Shown piece after piece: positions 25,479 to 33,054 of a DNA stretch of 64,000 bases. Every line of letters begins with the position of its first letter. Position 1 is the first letter of the stretch. The notes beneath the pieces are model-generated. The model saw only the letters and a program-made list of their open reading frames with translations, was not told where the DNA came from and made no database searches. Both the position numbers and the translations under genes were made by a program. Source of the stretch: Allobosea sp. (GTDB lineage: Bacteria > Pseudomonadota > Alphaproteobacteria > Rhizobiales > Beijerinckiaceae); contig JAAEQB010000109.1 in the NCBI GenBank assembly GCA_024231975.1, forward strand, positions 1 through 64,000, given 5' to 3'.

Positions 25479-26180
25479 TCAGGCGGTTCGGGCGGCGTCT
25501 TCGGCTTCGAATTCGGCGAGCGTCTTCTCGTCGGCGGGGTAGAGCCCGACGAGCTGCGCGCCGGCGGCGACGCGCTTCTGCACCCAGAGTTCGAAGCGGT
25601 TCTGCTTTTCGCCGCCGGTGGCGATCACCTCGGCGAGTTCGGGCGGGACGACGAGGACGCCGTCCTCGTCGGCGACGATCAGGTCACCTGGCCAGATCGC
25701 GGCATCGCCGCAGCCGATCGGCTCGCCCCAGCCGGCGAAGCTGAGCCCACCGATCGAGGGCGGCGAGGCGGTGCCGCTTGCCCAGATCGGCAGGCCGACC
25801 TGGCGCAGGCCGGGCAGGTCGCGGACGACGCCATCGCTGACGATCGCTTGCACGCCGTTGAGCCTGAGGCGATCGGCGAAGATGTCGCCGACCGTGCCGG
25901 CGGCCGGATTGCCGCGCGCGTCGATGACGATGATGCTGCCCGGCGGCGCCGCATCGATCGCCGCCGGCAGTGCGCCGGGCCAGCCATAGCTCGCCGGCAC
26001 CGCCTTGTCGTCGCGGGCCGGGACGAAACGCAAGGTGAAGGCGGGGCCGCAGAGCGCGTTGGTTCCGACCAGCCGGCGCGGGCCGGAGAGATAGCTCTGG
26101 CGCAAGCCGTGCTTGATCAACTGGCTCGACAGGGTCGGCGTGCCGATCGCGGCCAGGCGGGCCTGGATGTCGTTCGCCAT
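25479..26180 (-). CDS. RraA-like / HMG-aldolase family protein
   Basis: A 233-residue protein of the RraA/4-hydroxy-4-methyl-2-oxoglutarate aldolase fold. Visible motifs: an N-terminal LAAIGTPTLSSQL, PPGSIIVIDARGN, VGDIFADRLRLNGVQAIVSDGVVRD (metal-binding Arg/Asp region) and DLIVADEDGVLVVPPEL. In catabolic operons these are usually pyruvate- or oxaloacetate-cleaving aldolases/decarboxylases rather than RNase E regulators. ATG 26180 is only 8 bp after the upstream stop. Likely a late step in the breakdown encoded by this operon (inference). Confidence 0.85.
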   Translation of the reverse strand: MANDIQARLAAIGTPTLSSQLIKHGLRQSYLSGPRRLVGTNALCGPAFTLRFVPARDDKAVPASYGWPGALPAAIDAAPPGSIIVIDARGNPAAGTVGDIFADRLRLNGVQAIVSDGVVRDLPGLRQVGLPIWASGTASPPSIGGLSFAGWGEPIGCGDAAIWPGDLIVADEDGVLVVPPELAEVIATGGEKQNRFELWVQKRVAAGAQLVGLYPADEKTLAEFEAEDAARTA

Positions 26181-26188
26181 GGCAGGGC

Positions 26189-26584
26189 TCAGTCGAAGGC
26201 CGGATCGACCGGCACGCGATAGGCGGTGACGAGGCGGTTGGTCTCGTTGGCCATGCCGATCACCGCGACGAGCTCGGCGAACATCGCTTCGCTCATCCCG
26301 GCCTTGCGGGCGGCGGCGGTGTGGCTGGCGATGCAATAGGTGCAGTTGTTGGTGACGCTGACGGCGAGATAGACAAGCTCCTTGGTCAGCGGGTCGAGCG
26401 CGCCCGGTGCCATCACCTCCTTGATGCTCTCCCAGGTCCGCTTCAGCGTCTTGGGGTCGCTTGCGAGGTATTTCCAGAAGTCGTTGACGTCAGGCACGTT
26501 GCGGCTGCGCTTGATGTCGTCGATCACCGCCTGCGCTTCGGGCGAGGCATCCTCGTAGGAAACCGGCTTCGGCCTGCTGCTCAT
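26189..26584 (-). CDS. AhpD-like carboxymuconolactone decarboxylase family protein
   Basis: A 131-residue protein with the alkylhydroperoxidase CxxC motif in NNCTYCIASHTAAARKAG, preceded by Glu in LTKELVYLAVS. Such small proteins act as peroxidase/disulfide partners or as decarboxylases. Its ATG overlaps the preceding stop (ATGA). Being next to a FAD oxidase, it may protect against peroxide made there, but this is inference. Confidence 0.85.
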   Translation of the reverse strand: MSSRPKPVSYEDASPEAQAVIDDIKRSRNVPDVNDFWKYLASDPKTLKRTWESIKEVMAPGALDPLTKELVYLAVSVTNNCTYCIASHTAAARKAGMSEAMFAELVAVIGMANETNRLVTAYRVPVDPAFD

Positions 26585-27975
26585 GCTGCGTTCCTCCCAT
26601 CTTCGATCGATCCGGCGATGTCGCCGAACGTCACCGGTTTCACCGGCATGCGGATGCGCAGGTAGCCGATCTCGGCCGGCGGGCGGCCGGTCAGGGCCGC
26701 CATCGTCTCGGTGACGCTATGGCCGCACATGCGTCCCTGGCAGGGCCCCATCCCGGCGCGCGTGAAGGCCTTGAGCTGGTTCGGCCCCTGGCACTGCTCG
26801 GCGACGGCGGCGGCGATCGCCCTGCGCGTCACCTCCTCGCAGCGGCAGACGAGCGTGTCGTCGTCGCGGGGCGCGAGGAATTGCGGCGCCGGCCGATAGA
26901 GCGCTTCGAGGAAGGGGCGGATCGCGCTTTCACGACGCAATCTGGCGAAGGCGGGCGCGGCGGCGCGCTCCGCGGCATCCTGCGACAGCCGGCCGAGATC
27001 GCTGCAAATCGCGAGCGCAGCGATCTCGCCGGTGAGCTCGGCGCAGGCGGCGCCGAGGATGCCGCCGGCATCACCGGCGATCAGGATGTCGGGGCGGCTC
27101 GAGCGGCCCCAGCGATCGCGCTCCGGCCGCCAGCAGCGCTGGCTCTCGTCGAAGACATGGCGGCAGCCGAGCGCCATGGCGAGATTGATGTTGGGGATGA
27201 CGCCCTGGTGCAGGAAGACCGTCGCGGTCGCGATTTCGCCGCGCGCGTCGCCGGCCTGCCAGCCGGTGCTGCGGACGGCGCTCTCGCCGTCGATCCTGAG
27301 CGCGTCGACATGGCGGATGACCTTGATGCCGGCGCGTCTGATCTCCGCCAGCAGGCCGAGGCCCTTGCGCAGATAGGACGGCGCCATCAGCGCGCCCGGC
27401 AGATGGCGCAGCGCCTTCAGCCGTGCACCGCGCGGCGTCGTGTCGAGCAAGGCGGCGACCGGGACACCGGCGCGGGCATATTGCGCAACGATGAGGTAGA
27501 TCAGCGGCCCGCTGCCGGCGAAGACGGCGCCGGGCGCGGCGCTGGCCGCGGTCTTGAGCAGAATCTGGGCCGCGCCGGCCGTCATGACGCCGGGCAATGT
27601 CCAGCCCGGAACCGGGAAGGGGCGTTCCATCGCGCCACCCGCGACGATGACCCGCTTGGCCTGGAGGCTCTGCGGTCCGTCCGGGCCGGTGAGGTCGAGC
27701 GTGCCCTTTTCCTCCTGCCAGACCAGCGAGCCCGGCCGATAGTCGGCGCCGCAGGCGAGGAAGCGTTCCGCCAGCGTCCGTCCGGCATGGTAATCGGGCC
27801 CGAGCACGGAGGCCGGCAATGGTGCCGGCTCGGTTACGGCCCGGAAGATCTGCCCACCCGGAGCTGGCTGCTCGTCGATGACCGCGACGGAGAGCCCATG
27901 CCGGCGCGCCGTGATCGCGGCGGCCATGCCGGCCGGCCCCGCGCCGATGATGGCGAGATCGACCTGTCCGCTCAT
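26581..27975 (-). CDS. FAD/NAD(P)-binding oxidoreductase with BFD-like [2Fe-2S] domain (amine oxidoreductase alpha subunit)
   Basis: A 464-residue subunit like HcnB, OoxA or the alpha subunit of D-hydroxyproline dehydrogenase. Rossmann motif AIIGAGPAGMAAAITARRHG is at the N-terminus, a second dinucleotide site follows around residue 150, and the C-terminus has the BFD-like cysteine cluster TLVCRCEEVT ... GMGPCQGRMC. The start is placed at ATG 27975, 4 bp overlapping the small [2Fe-2S] subunit gene. Together with the two following upstream genes it forms a three-subunit FAD/Fe-S dehydrogenase acting on a secondary amine or imino acid. Confidence 0.9.
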   Translation of the reverse strand: MSGQVDLAIIGAGPAGMAAAITARRHGLSVAVIDEQPAPGGQIFRAVTEPAPLPASVLGPDYHAGRTLAERFLACGADYRPGSLVWQEEKGTLDLTGPDGPQSLQAKRVIVAGGAMERPFPVPGWTLPGVMTAGAAQILLKTAASAAPGAVFAGSGPLIYLIVAQYARAGVPVAALLDTTPRGARLKALRHLPGALMAPSYLRKGLGLLAEIRRAGIKVIRHVDALRIDGESAVRSTGWQAGDARGEIATATVFLHQGVIPNINLAMALGCRHVFDESQRCWRPERDRWGRSSRPDILIAGDAGGILGAACAELTGEIAALAICSDLGRLSQDAAERAAAPAFARLRRESAIRPFLEALYRPAPQFLAPRDDDTLVCRCEEVTRRAIAAAVAEQCQGPNQLKAFTRAGMGPCQGRMCGHSVTETMAALTGRPPAEIGYLRIRMPVKPVTFGDIAGSIEDGRNAA

Positions 27976-28283
27976 GGCGTGCTCCCGCTCGCCGGGAGAA
28001 GGGCAGCACCCTGTTGCGGCTCGACGCGGATGCCGGCGCGGACGCGTTCCTTGCAGGCCTGGCGGTTCGGCCGGCCGTCGATGGTGACGAGGCAGTCGAA
28101 GCAGACGCCCATCATGCAATAGGCGGCGCGCTCGCGCCCGCCTGCCGGGGTGGTGCGGAACGGTCCGAAGCCCTCGCGCAGCAGCACGGCAGCCAGCGTC
28201 TCACCCTCGGGCGCGCTGACCGTGCGGCCGGACAGGACGATGCCGACCAGAGGCCGGTTAGGCTGCGCGAGTTGCTTGAACAT
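27972..28283 (-). CDS. Small [2Fe-2S] subunit of amine oxidoreductase (gamma subunit)
   Basis: A 103-residue ferredoxin-like subunit, the counterpart of HcnA and the gamma subunit of D-hydroxyproline dehydrogenase. The cluster ligands are in CMMGVCFDCLVTIDGRPNRQ followed by AC (C-x4-C-x2-C spacing plus a distal Cys). It starts at ATG 28283, inside the end of the larger FAD gene, and overlaps the alpha subunit by 4 bp. It carries electrons between the two flavoproteins. Confidence 0.88.
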   Translation of the reverse strand: MFKQLAQPNRPLVGIVLSGRTVSAPEGETLAAVLLREGFGPFRTTPAGGRERAAYCMMGVCFDCLVTIDGRPNRQACKERVRAGIRVEPQQGAALLPASGSTP

Positions 28284-29382
28284 GGAAGCGGGCCGGGGAG
28301 AAGGGCAGGGCGATATCGTCAGACAGGGTGCCGGCGGCGATGGCGTCGGCGAGCGGCCCGGCATGGAAGGGCGCGAGCGTCACCCCGCTATGGACGGAGG
28401 TCAGGAAGACCTGCGGGTGGCTGGCCGAGCGCTGGTAGATCGGCTGGCCGTCCGGGCTCATCACCCTGAGCGCGCCCCAGGCGCGCACGGCCCGGACATC
28501 GCGCAGGAAGGGGAAGACGGTGGTGGCGCGTCGCGCCGTATCCTGCAGGACATTGCGCGTCGTCGCTTCCTCGAAGCCGGCTTCCTCCGAGGATTCGCCG
28601 CAGATCAGTCCGCCATCCGCGGTCTGGCGGATGAAGCTGATGCCGCGTGGCATGAACGGGCGCAGCTTCTCGGTGATCACGATCTGGCCGCGGACCGGCC
28701 GCACCGGCGCCTCCAGCCCGAGCTGCGGCGCCAGGCGTGCATTGCCGAGCCCGGCGGCGAGCACGAGGCGATCGGCATAGCTCTGGCCGGCGGCAGAGGT
28801 GATGCGGAAGCCGCCGGCCTCCGGCACGATGGTTTCGACGCGGGCGTGCGGCAGATAGCGCCCACCGCGCGTCTGGAAGGCGGCGAGCAGAGCGCGCAGC
28901 AGTCGCAGCGGATCGACCATGCCGTCGAGCTTGCAGAAGGTCGCGCCGGCGACGCCGTCGCCAAGCATCGGGAAGTCCGCCCGCATGTCGGCAAGGCTCG
29001 CCCGCGCATAGCCGCTCGGAATCTGCGAGCGCGCTTCGGCCGCCTCGAGCTGGCCGGCGCGCTTGTCGAGCTCCTCCGGCGTGAAGCAGCAGAAGAAGGC
29101 GCCGTCCTGCCGGAAGCGCAGGTCGATGTCGGTTTCGTCGGTCAACTCGGCCGCGAAGTCTCGCCAGGCCAGGGCCGCGCGGCGGGTCAGCTCGGCATAG
29201 GGCGGGCTCGCCAGCCCTTTGCCCTGCACCCAGACATTGCCGAGATTGCCGCGGGCGGCGCGGTGCGCGACATCGCCCTCGTCATAAAGCGCGACGCTCG
29301 CGCCGCTGTGCACGAGCCCGAGCCCGATCGCGGCGCCGACCAGCCCGCCCCCGATGATCGCGATCTCGGTCCCCGCCGCCAT
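28258..29382 (-). CDS. FAD-dependent amine/D-amino-acid dehydrogenase (beta subunit, DadA/HcnC-like)
   Basis: A 374-residue DAO-superfamily flavoprotein. The N-terminal dinucleotide motif is EIAIIGGGLVGAAIGLGL, and the C-terminal FAD motif lies around SVHSGVTLAPFHAG. Family members oxidise glycine, sarcosine, opines or D-hydroxyproline to imines. As the substrate-oxidising beta subunit, it pairs with the [2Fe-2S] and alpha genes downstream (26-bp overlap). Substrate cannot be read from sequence; an Asp/Glu racemase-like neighbour hints at a chiral amino acid or derivative. Confidence 0.88.
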   Translation of the reverse strand: MAAGTEIAIIGGGLVGAAIGLGLVHSGASVALYDEGDVAHRAARGNLGNVWVQGKGLASPPYAELTRRAALAWRDFAAELTDETDIDLRFRQDGAFFCCFTPEELDKRAGQLEAAEARSQIPSGYARASLADMRADFPMLGDGVAGATFCKLDGMVDPLRLLRALLAAFQTRGGRYLPHARVETIVPEAGGFRITSAAGQSYADRLVLAAGLGNARLAPQLGLEAPVRPVRGQIVITEKLRPFMPRGISFIRQTADGGLICGESSEEAGFEEATTRNVLQDTARRATTVFPFLRDVRAVRAWGALRVMSPDGQPIYQRSASHPQVFLTSVHSGVTLAPFHAGPLADAIAAGTLSDDIALPFSPARFHVQATRAA

Positions 29383-29391
29383 GCCAGCGCC

Positions 29392-30114
29392 TCAGCGCTC
29401 GTCCTGCCGGAAGCGGCGCGGCCGCAAGCCGGCATGAAACCAGTTCACCAGCGACACCGCGTCATAGACCGGCACCCCGAATTTCTCGACGATGTCGGCG
29501 CTGTATGGGGTGAGATTGGTGCATTCGGAGACGATCGCGCCGATATTCGGATTCTCGCGCAGCAGGCGGCCGGCCGCCTCCAGCACCTCGGCGCGCAAGG
29601 TGTCGAAGGGCACGCTGTTGTCGCCGTCGCGGATCGAGCGGACGAATTCGCTATTCTGCGGCATGCCGACGACCGGCGTATCGGCGGCGACGCCGACACC
29701 CTCGAAATAGCGTCCGCTCAGCGAGGCCGCGTTGTAGGTCAGGACGCCGACGCGCTTCGAAGCCGGGATCAGGCGCTCGGCCATCGGCACTTGCAGTAGG
29801 GCGCTGGTCGCGACCGGCACGCTGCAGAACTCGGCGAGCTCGCGCTGGTAGATCGAGAGGAAGCCGCAGGTGGTGGTGATGCCGTCGACGCCGGCGTCGA
29901 TCAGCTCCTGCGCCGCCGCCTTGAACTTGTCGAGCAGGTCGACATTGTGCAGATCGGTCATCCGCGCCGGGATCGCGTCATGGACGATGCGGTACTGCAC
30001 CGGGAAGCTCCAGGTGCCGGCATGGCCGATATCGCCGAGGAAGCGCTCGAAATAGGAGCGCACCATCAGGATGCCGACGCTCACCCCGTAATAGGTCTTC
30101 TTCCGCTCGTTCAA
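29392..30114 (-). CDS. Aspartate/glutamate racemase-superfamily protein
   Basis: A 240-residue protein of the Asp/Glu/hydantoin racemase or maleate isomerase fold. The two catalytic cysteines are in GITTTCGFLS and IVSECTNLTPYS. Start is TTG at 30114, overlapping the TRAP permease stop (TTGA) and preceded by AAGGAGAA, both strong arguments for this unusual start codon. The same frame stays open far upstream inside the permease gene, which is a shadow. Could racemise the transported amino acid before oxidation, or isomerise/decarboxylate a dicarboxylate. Confidence 0.85.
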   Translation of the reverse strand: MNERKKTYYGVSVGILMVRSYFERFLGDIGHAGTWSFPVQYRIVHDAIPARMTDLHNVDLLDKFKAAAQELIDAGVDGITTTCGFLSIYQRELAEFCSVPVATSALLQVPMAERLIPASKRVGVLTYNAASLSGRYFEGVGVAADTPVVGMPQNSEFVRSIRDGDNSVPFDTLRAEVLEAAGRLLRENPNIGAIVSECTNLTPYSADIVEKFGVPVYDAVSLVNWFHAGLRPRRFRQDER

Positions 30115-32036
30115 CGCAGTTCTCCTTCGGCATGGCTGACCAGCGCCGGCTTGAGCTCGGGCGCAGTGCCGCGCGCGGTCGCGATGCGGCTCATCAGGAT
30201 GGTGGCGCCGACCAAAGCGATGCCGGCGAGCCCGCGCTGCCAGACCGGCACGACATAGGCGAGCGAGCACAGGCTGCCCGCGGTGACATAGGCGAGGCGC
30301 AGCCAAGCCGGCAGCGGCCCCCAGGTGTAGCCGACGAGGCCGGCCGAGATCAGGACGAGGCCGGTCGACAGCGCGATCGCCGTCGAGACGATGCCGAAGA
30401 GCGAACCCTCGAGGATCAGGCCGGGCTCGTAGATATAGGCCATGCCGGTGACGAAGCCGCCGAGGGCGAAGCGGCAGGCATACCAGCCGGTCGTCATCGG
30501 CGGGGCGCCGGCGATGGTCGCCGCCGCATCGGCCACGGGCGCGACCGGCGGCGAGGCGTCGGCCAGGACGGCGAAGTAGAAGATGAAGAGGTGGATCGCG
30601 ATCAGCGGCACGCCGTGCTCGGCGATGAGCGGCGCACCGATCGCGGCGGTGATGATGTAGGCCGGTGTCGTCGGGATGCCGACGCCGAGGAAGAGGCAGG
30701 TGCCGGCTATCAGTATCGCCAGCAGCAGCAGCGAGCCGCCGGCCGCCGCCTTGATCATGCCGGTGAAGGCGAGCAGCAGGCCGGTCGCGGTCAGCGCCGC
30801 GGTGATGATGCCGGCTGAGGTCACCGCGACCGCGATCATCGAGATCAGGTAGCCGCCGTCGCGGAGCGCGATGAAGAGCGCACGCGGCCCCATGCGGGTA
30901 TGGCTGCGCAGCGCCGCGACCACGACAGTCGCGATCGTCCCCCAGAAGGCGGCGAGATAGGGCGAGAACCGCATCATCATCATCGTCACCAGCAAAGCGA
31001 GCGGCAGGACGAGATGGGCGTCGCGGGCGAGGTCGGACAGGCTGGGCAGCATGTGGCGCGGGATCGCGCCGATGCCGAGCTTCTTCGACTCGTAGTGAAC
31101 CGCTGCGAGGATGTTGACGTAGTAGAGCGCCGCTCCCATCGCCGCCGCGACGATGATCGCCGAATAGGGCACGGCGATCATCTCCGACATGATGAAGGCA
31201 GCCGCGCCCATCACCGGCGGCACCAGCGGCCCGCCGACGCTCGCCGCCGCCTCGATGCCGGCGGCGAAGACCGGCCGGAAGCCGAGCCGCTTCATCAGCG
31301 GGATCGACATCGAGCCGGTGACCACGACATTGGCGACCGAGGAGCCGCTCATCGTGCCGAACAGCGCCGAGGAGATCACCGCAACCTTGGCCGGCCCGCC
31401 GGTGAAGCGTCCGCCGGTGAGGGCGCCGAAATTGCCGAAGAGCCGGCTCATGCCGCTCGCCTGCATCAGCGAGCCGAAGATCAGGAAGGAGGCGACGATG
31501 GTCGCGCTCATCACGGTCAGCGAGCCGTAGAGGCCGCTGCCGACCGAGAGGAAGTTGATCTCGGTGATGTGGGCGTAGGAGAGCTCGCGATAATACCAGG
31601 CGCCCGGCAGGAGATGGCAGATCGCCATGTAGCCGATCACCGCGACGACGAGGCCGGCGAGCGTGTAGGAGATCGAGCGGCGCGTCGCCTCGACCACGGT
31701 CGCGGCCATCACCGTGCCGAGCAGGTACTGCACCGGCGTCAGCGGGTCGATGAAGCTGGTGCGTTCGTAGATCTGCTCCTGGTTCAGGTAGATGTAGACG
31801 TTCGGCACGAAGGCGCAGACGGCCAGCACGAGGTCGAGCAGGCTTGGCCGGTCCTTCGGCGAATGCTGGCTCGCCGGGAAGAGCAGGAAGACCGGCGGCA
31901 CGAACAGCGCCAGATGGATCGCCGCGAGCTCCAGCGGTTCGGGATAGCCGGTGCCAGCGAAGTAGAGATGAACCAGCACCGCGGCCACTGACCACAGGCC
32001 GAGAAGGGTACCCGGAACTCCGTCTATCCGCCGCAT
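30111..32036 (-). CDS. Fused TRAP transporter permease (TAXI-type, DctQ+DctM)
   Basis: A 641-residue inner-membrane permease with about 16-18 helices: an N-terminal DctQ-like four-helix part and a large DctM domain with FGTMSGSSVANVVVTGSMSIP and VPPVMGAAAFIMSEM motifs typical of TAXI-TRAP fusions. ATG 32036 gives a short MRRIDGVPG N-terminus. It works by ion-coupled import with the binding protein at 24.5-25.5 kb. It opens the eight-gene minus-strand operon and is divergent from a GntR-type regulator. Confidence 0.92.
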   Translation of the reverse strand: MRRIDGVPGTLLGLWSVAAVLVHLYFAGTGYPEPLELAAIHLALFVPPVFLLFPASQHSPKDRPSLLDLVLAVCAFVPNVYIYLNQEQIYERTSFIDPLTPVQYLLGTVMAATVVEATRRSISYTLAGLVVAVIGYMAICHLLPGAWYYRELSYAHITEINFLSVGSGLYGSLTVMSATIVASFLIFGSLMQASGMSRLFGNFGALTGGRFTGGPAKVAVISSALFGTMSGSSVANVVVTGSMSIPLMKRLGFRPVFAAGIEAAASVGGPLVPPVMGAAAFIMSEMIAVPYSAIIVAAAMGAALYYVNILAAVHYESKKLGIGAIPRHMLPSLSDLARDAHLVLPLALLVTMMMMRFSPYLAAFWGTIATVVVAALRSHTRMGPRALFIALRDGGYLISMIAVAVTSAGIITAALTATGLLLAFTGMIKAAAGGSLLLLAILIAGTCLFLGVGIPTTPAYIITAAIGAPLIAEHGVPLIAIHLFIFYFAVLADASPPVAPVADAAATIAGAPPMTTGWYACRFALGGFVTGMAYIYEPGLILEGSLFGIVSTAIALSTGLVLISAGLVGYTWGPLPAWLRLAYVTAGSLCSLAYVVPVWQRGLAGIALVGATILMSRIATARGTAPELKPALVSHAEGELR

Positions 32037-32327
32037 CGTTCGTTGCCCCCGAGCGCAGCCGCCATGCCGGACATGCACCGACCGAAGCTTGGGAAGGAGC
32101 GTCAGAGCTGACGCGTCTTCACTTTTGTCGATTGCATGCAATAATCAAGACAGCTAAGTTCCATGTCGTCAATTCTCTTTGGCGCGCAATTTTCGGAAAA
32201 AATTTCTCCGTACCGAACGGATCGTCCGTTCAGGCGGACAACTCCCGGTTGCCTGGAGAGCGGTTATGATCTGGCAGGGAATCGCGGATGCTGGGAGCGG
32301 CGCAGGAATGGAGACTGGAGCGTGACG

Positions 32328-33038
32328 GTGCCGTTCAGCATGCCGATGCTGGAAGCTTCGGTGCGACGGGTTGCGGCCCAGCCGTTGCCCCAACAGATCG
32401 CCGCCCATCTGCGCGAGCTTATCATCCATGACGAGCTGAAGCCGGGCGAGAGGGTCCGCGAGCAGCCTCTGTCGCTGGAACTTGCCGTGTCGCGGACGCC
32501 CTTGCGCGACGCCTTGAAGATCCTCGCGGTCGAGCGCCTTGTCGATCTGCATCCCAATCGCGGCGCGACCGTCGTCAATCCGAGCGTGGGGGAGCTGCGC
32601 GATCTGCTACGCGTCTACTCGACGCTGGAAGGCCTCGCCGGCCAGATGGCCTGCGAGCGGGCGGAGCAGGGCGACATCGACGCTGTCCACCGCTGGCACC
32701 AGGAGATGATCGGGGCGTTCGAGCGGCGCGACAAACTCGCCTATTTCCGCGCAAACCAGGCCTTTCACCTGCGCATCATCAGCGCCTCGCGCAATGCCTC
32801 GCTGATCGAGGTGCACGGCCAGCTCAATCTGCGCCTGCACCGCGTGCGCTATCTCGCGATCATGCAGCAGAAGGACTGGACCTTCGTCAGCAACCAGCAC
32901 GAGGCGATCATCGAGGCGCTCGACAAGCGCGACGGCGCGTTGCTCGGGCGGCTGCTGGTCGAGCATTTTTCCAGCGCCTGGCGGGCGCTGGACCTGCTCG
33001 AGGCTCAGCAGGCGACGGCCGTCGCCGCGCAGGTTTAA
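32328..33038 (+). CDS. GntR-family (FCD) transcriptional regulator
   Basis: A 236-residue regulator: winged helix in the first 75 residues (QQIAAHLRELIIHDELKPGERVREQPLS then VSRTPLRDALKILAVERLVD) and an all-helical FCD domain with the metal-binding Asp/His pattern. GTG 32328 is preferred because GGAG lies 7 bases before it; GTG 32322 is too near and an open frame further upstream is not gene-like. It is divergent from the TRAP-led catabolic operon and directly upstream of the molybdoenzyme gene, so it likely controls both (inference). Confidence 0.88.
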   Translation: MPFSMPMLEASVRRVAAQPLPQQIAAHLRELIIHDELKPGERVREQPLSLELAVSRTPLRDALKILAVERLVDLHPNRGATVVNPSVGELRDLLRVYSTLEGLAGQMACERAEQGDIDAVHRWHQEMIGAFERRDKLAYFRANQAFHLRIISASRNASLIEVHGQLNLRLHRVRYLAIMQQKDWTFVSNQHEAIIEALDKRDGALLGRLLVEHFSSAWRALDLLEAQQATAVAAQV

Positions 33039-33054
33039 GGCGCGGGAGGGGCAG

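Noticed and set aside
30900..31991. 363-codon plus-strand frame rich in Arg/His/Asp
   Set aside because: Antisense of the TAXI-TRAP permease membrane helices, not a low-complexity gene.
29392..31995. 867-codon minus-strand frame covering the racemase-like gene and much of the permease
   Set aside because: Only the last 240 codons are gene-like; the upstream part is the wrong frame of the permease. TTG 30114 with its ribosome site is the start.
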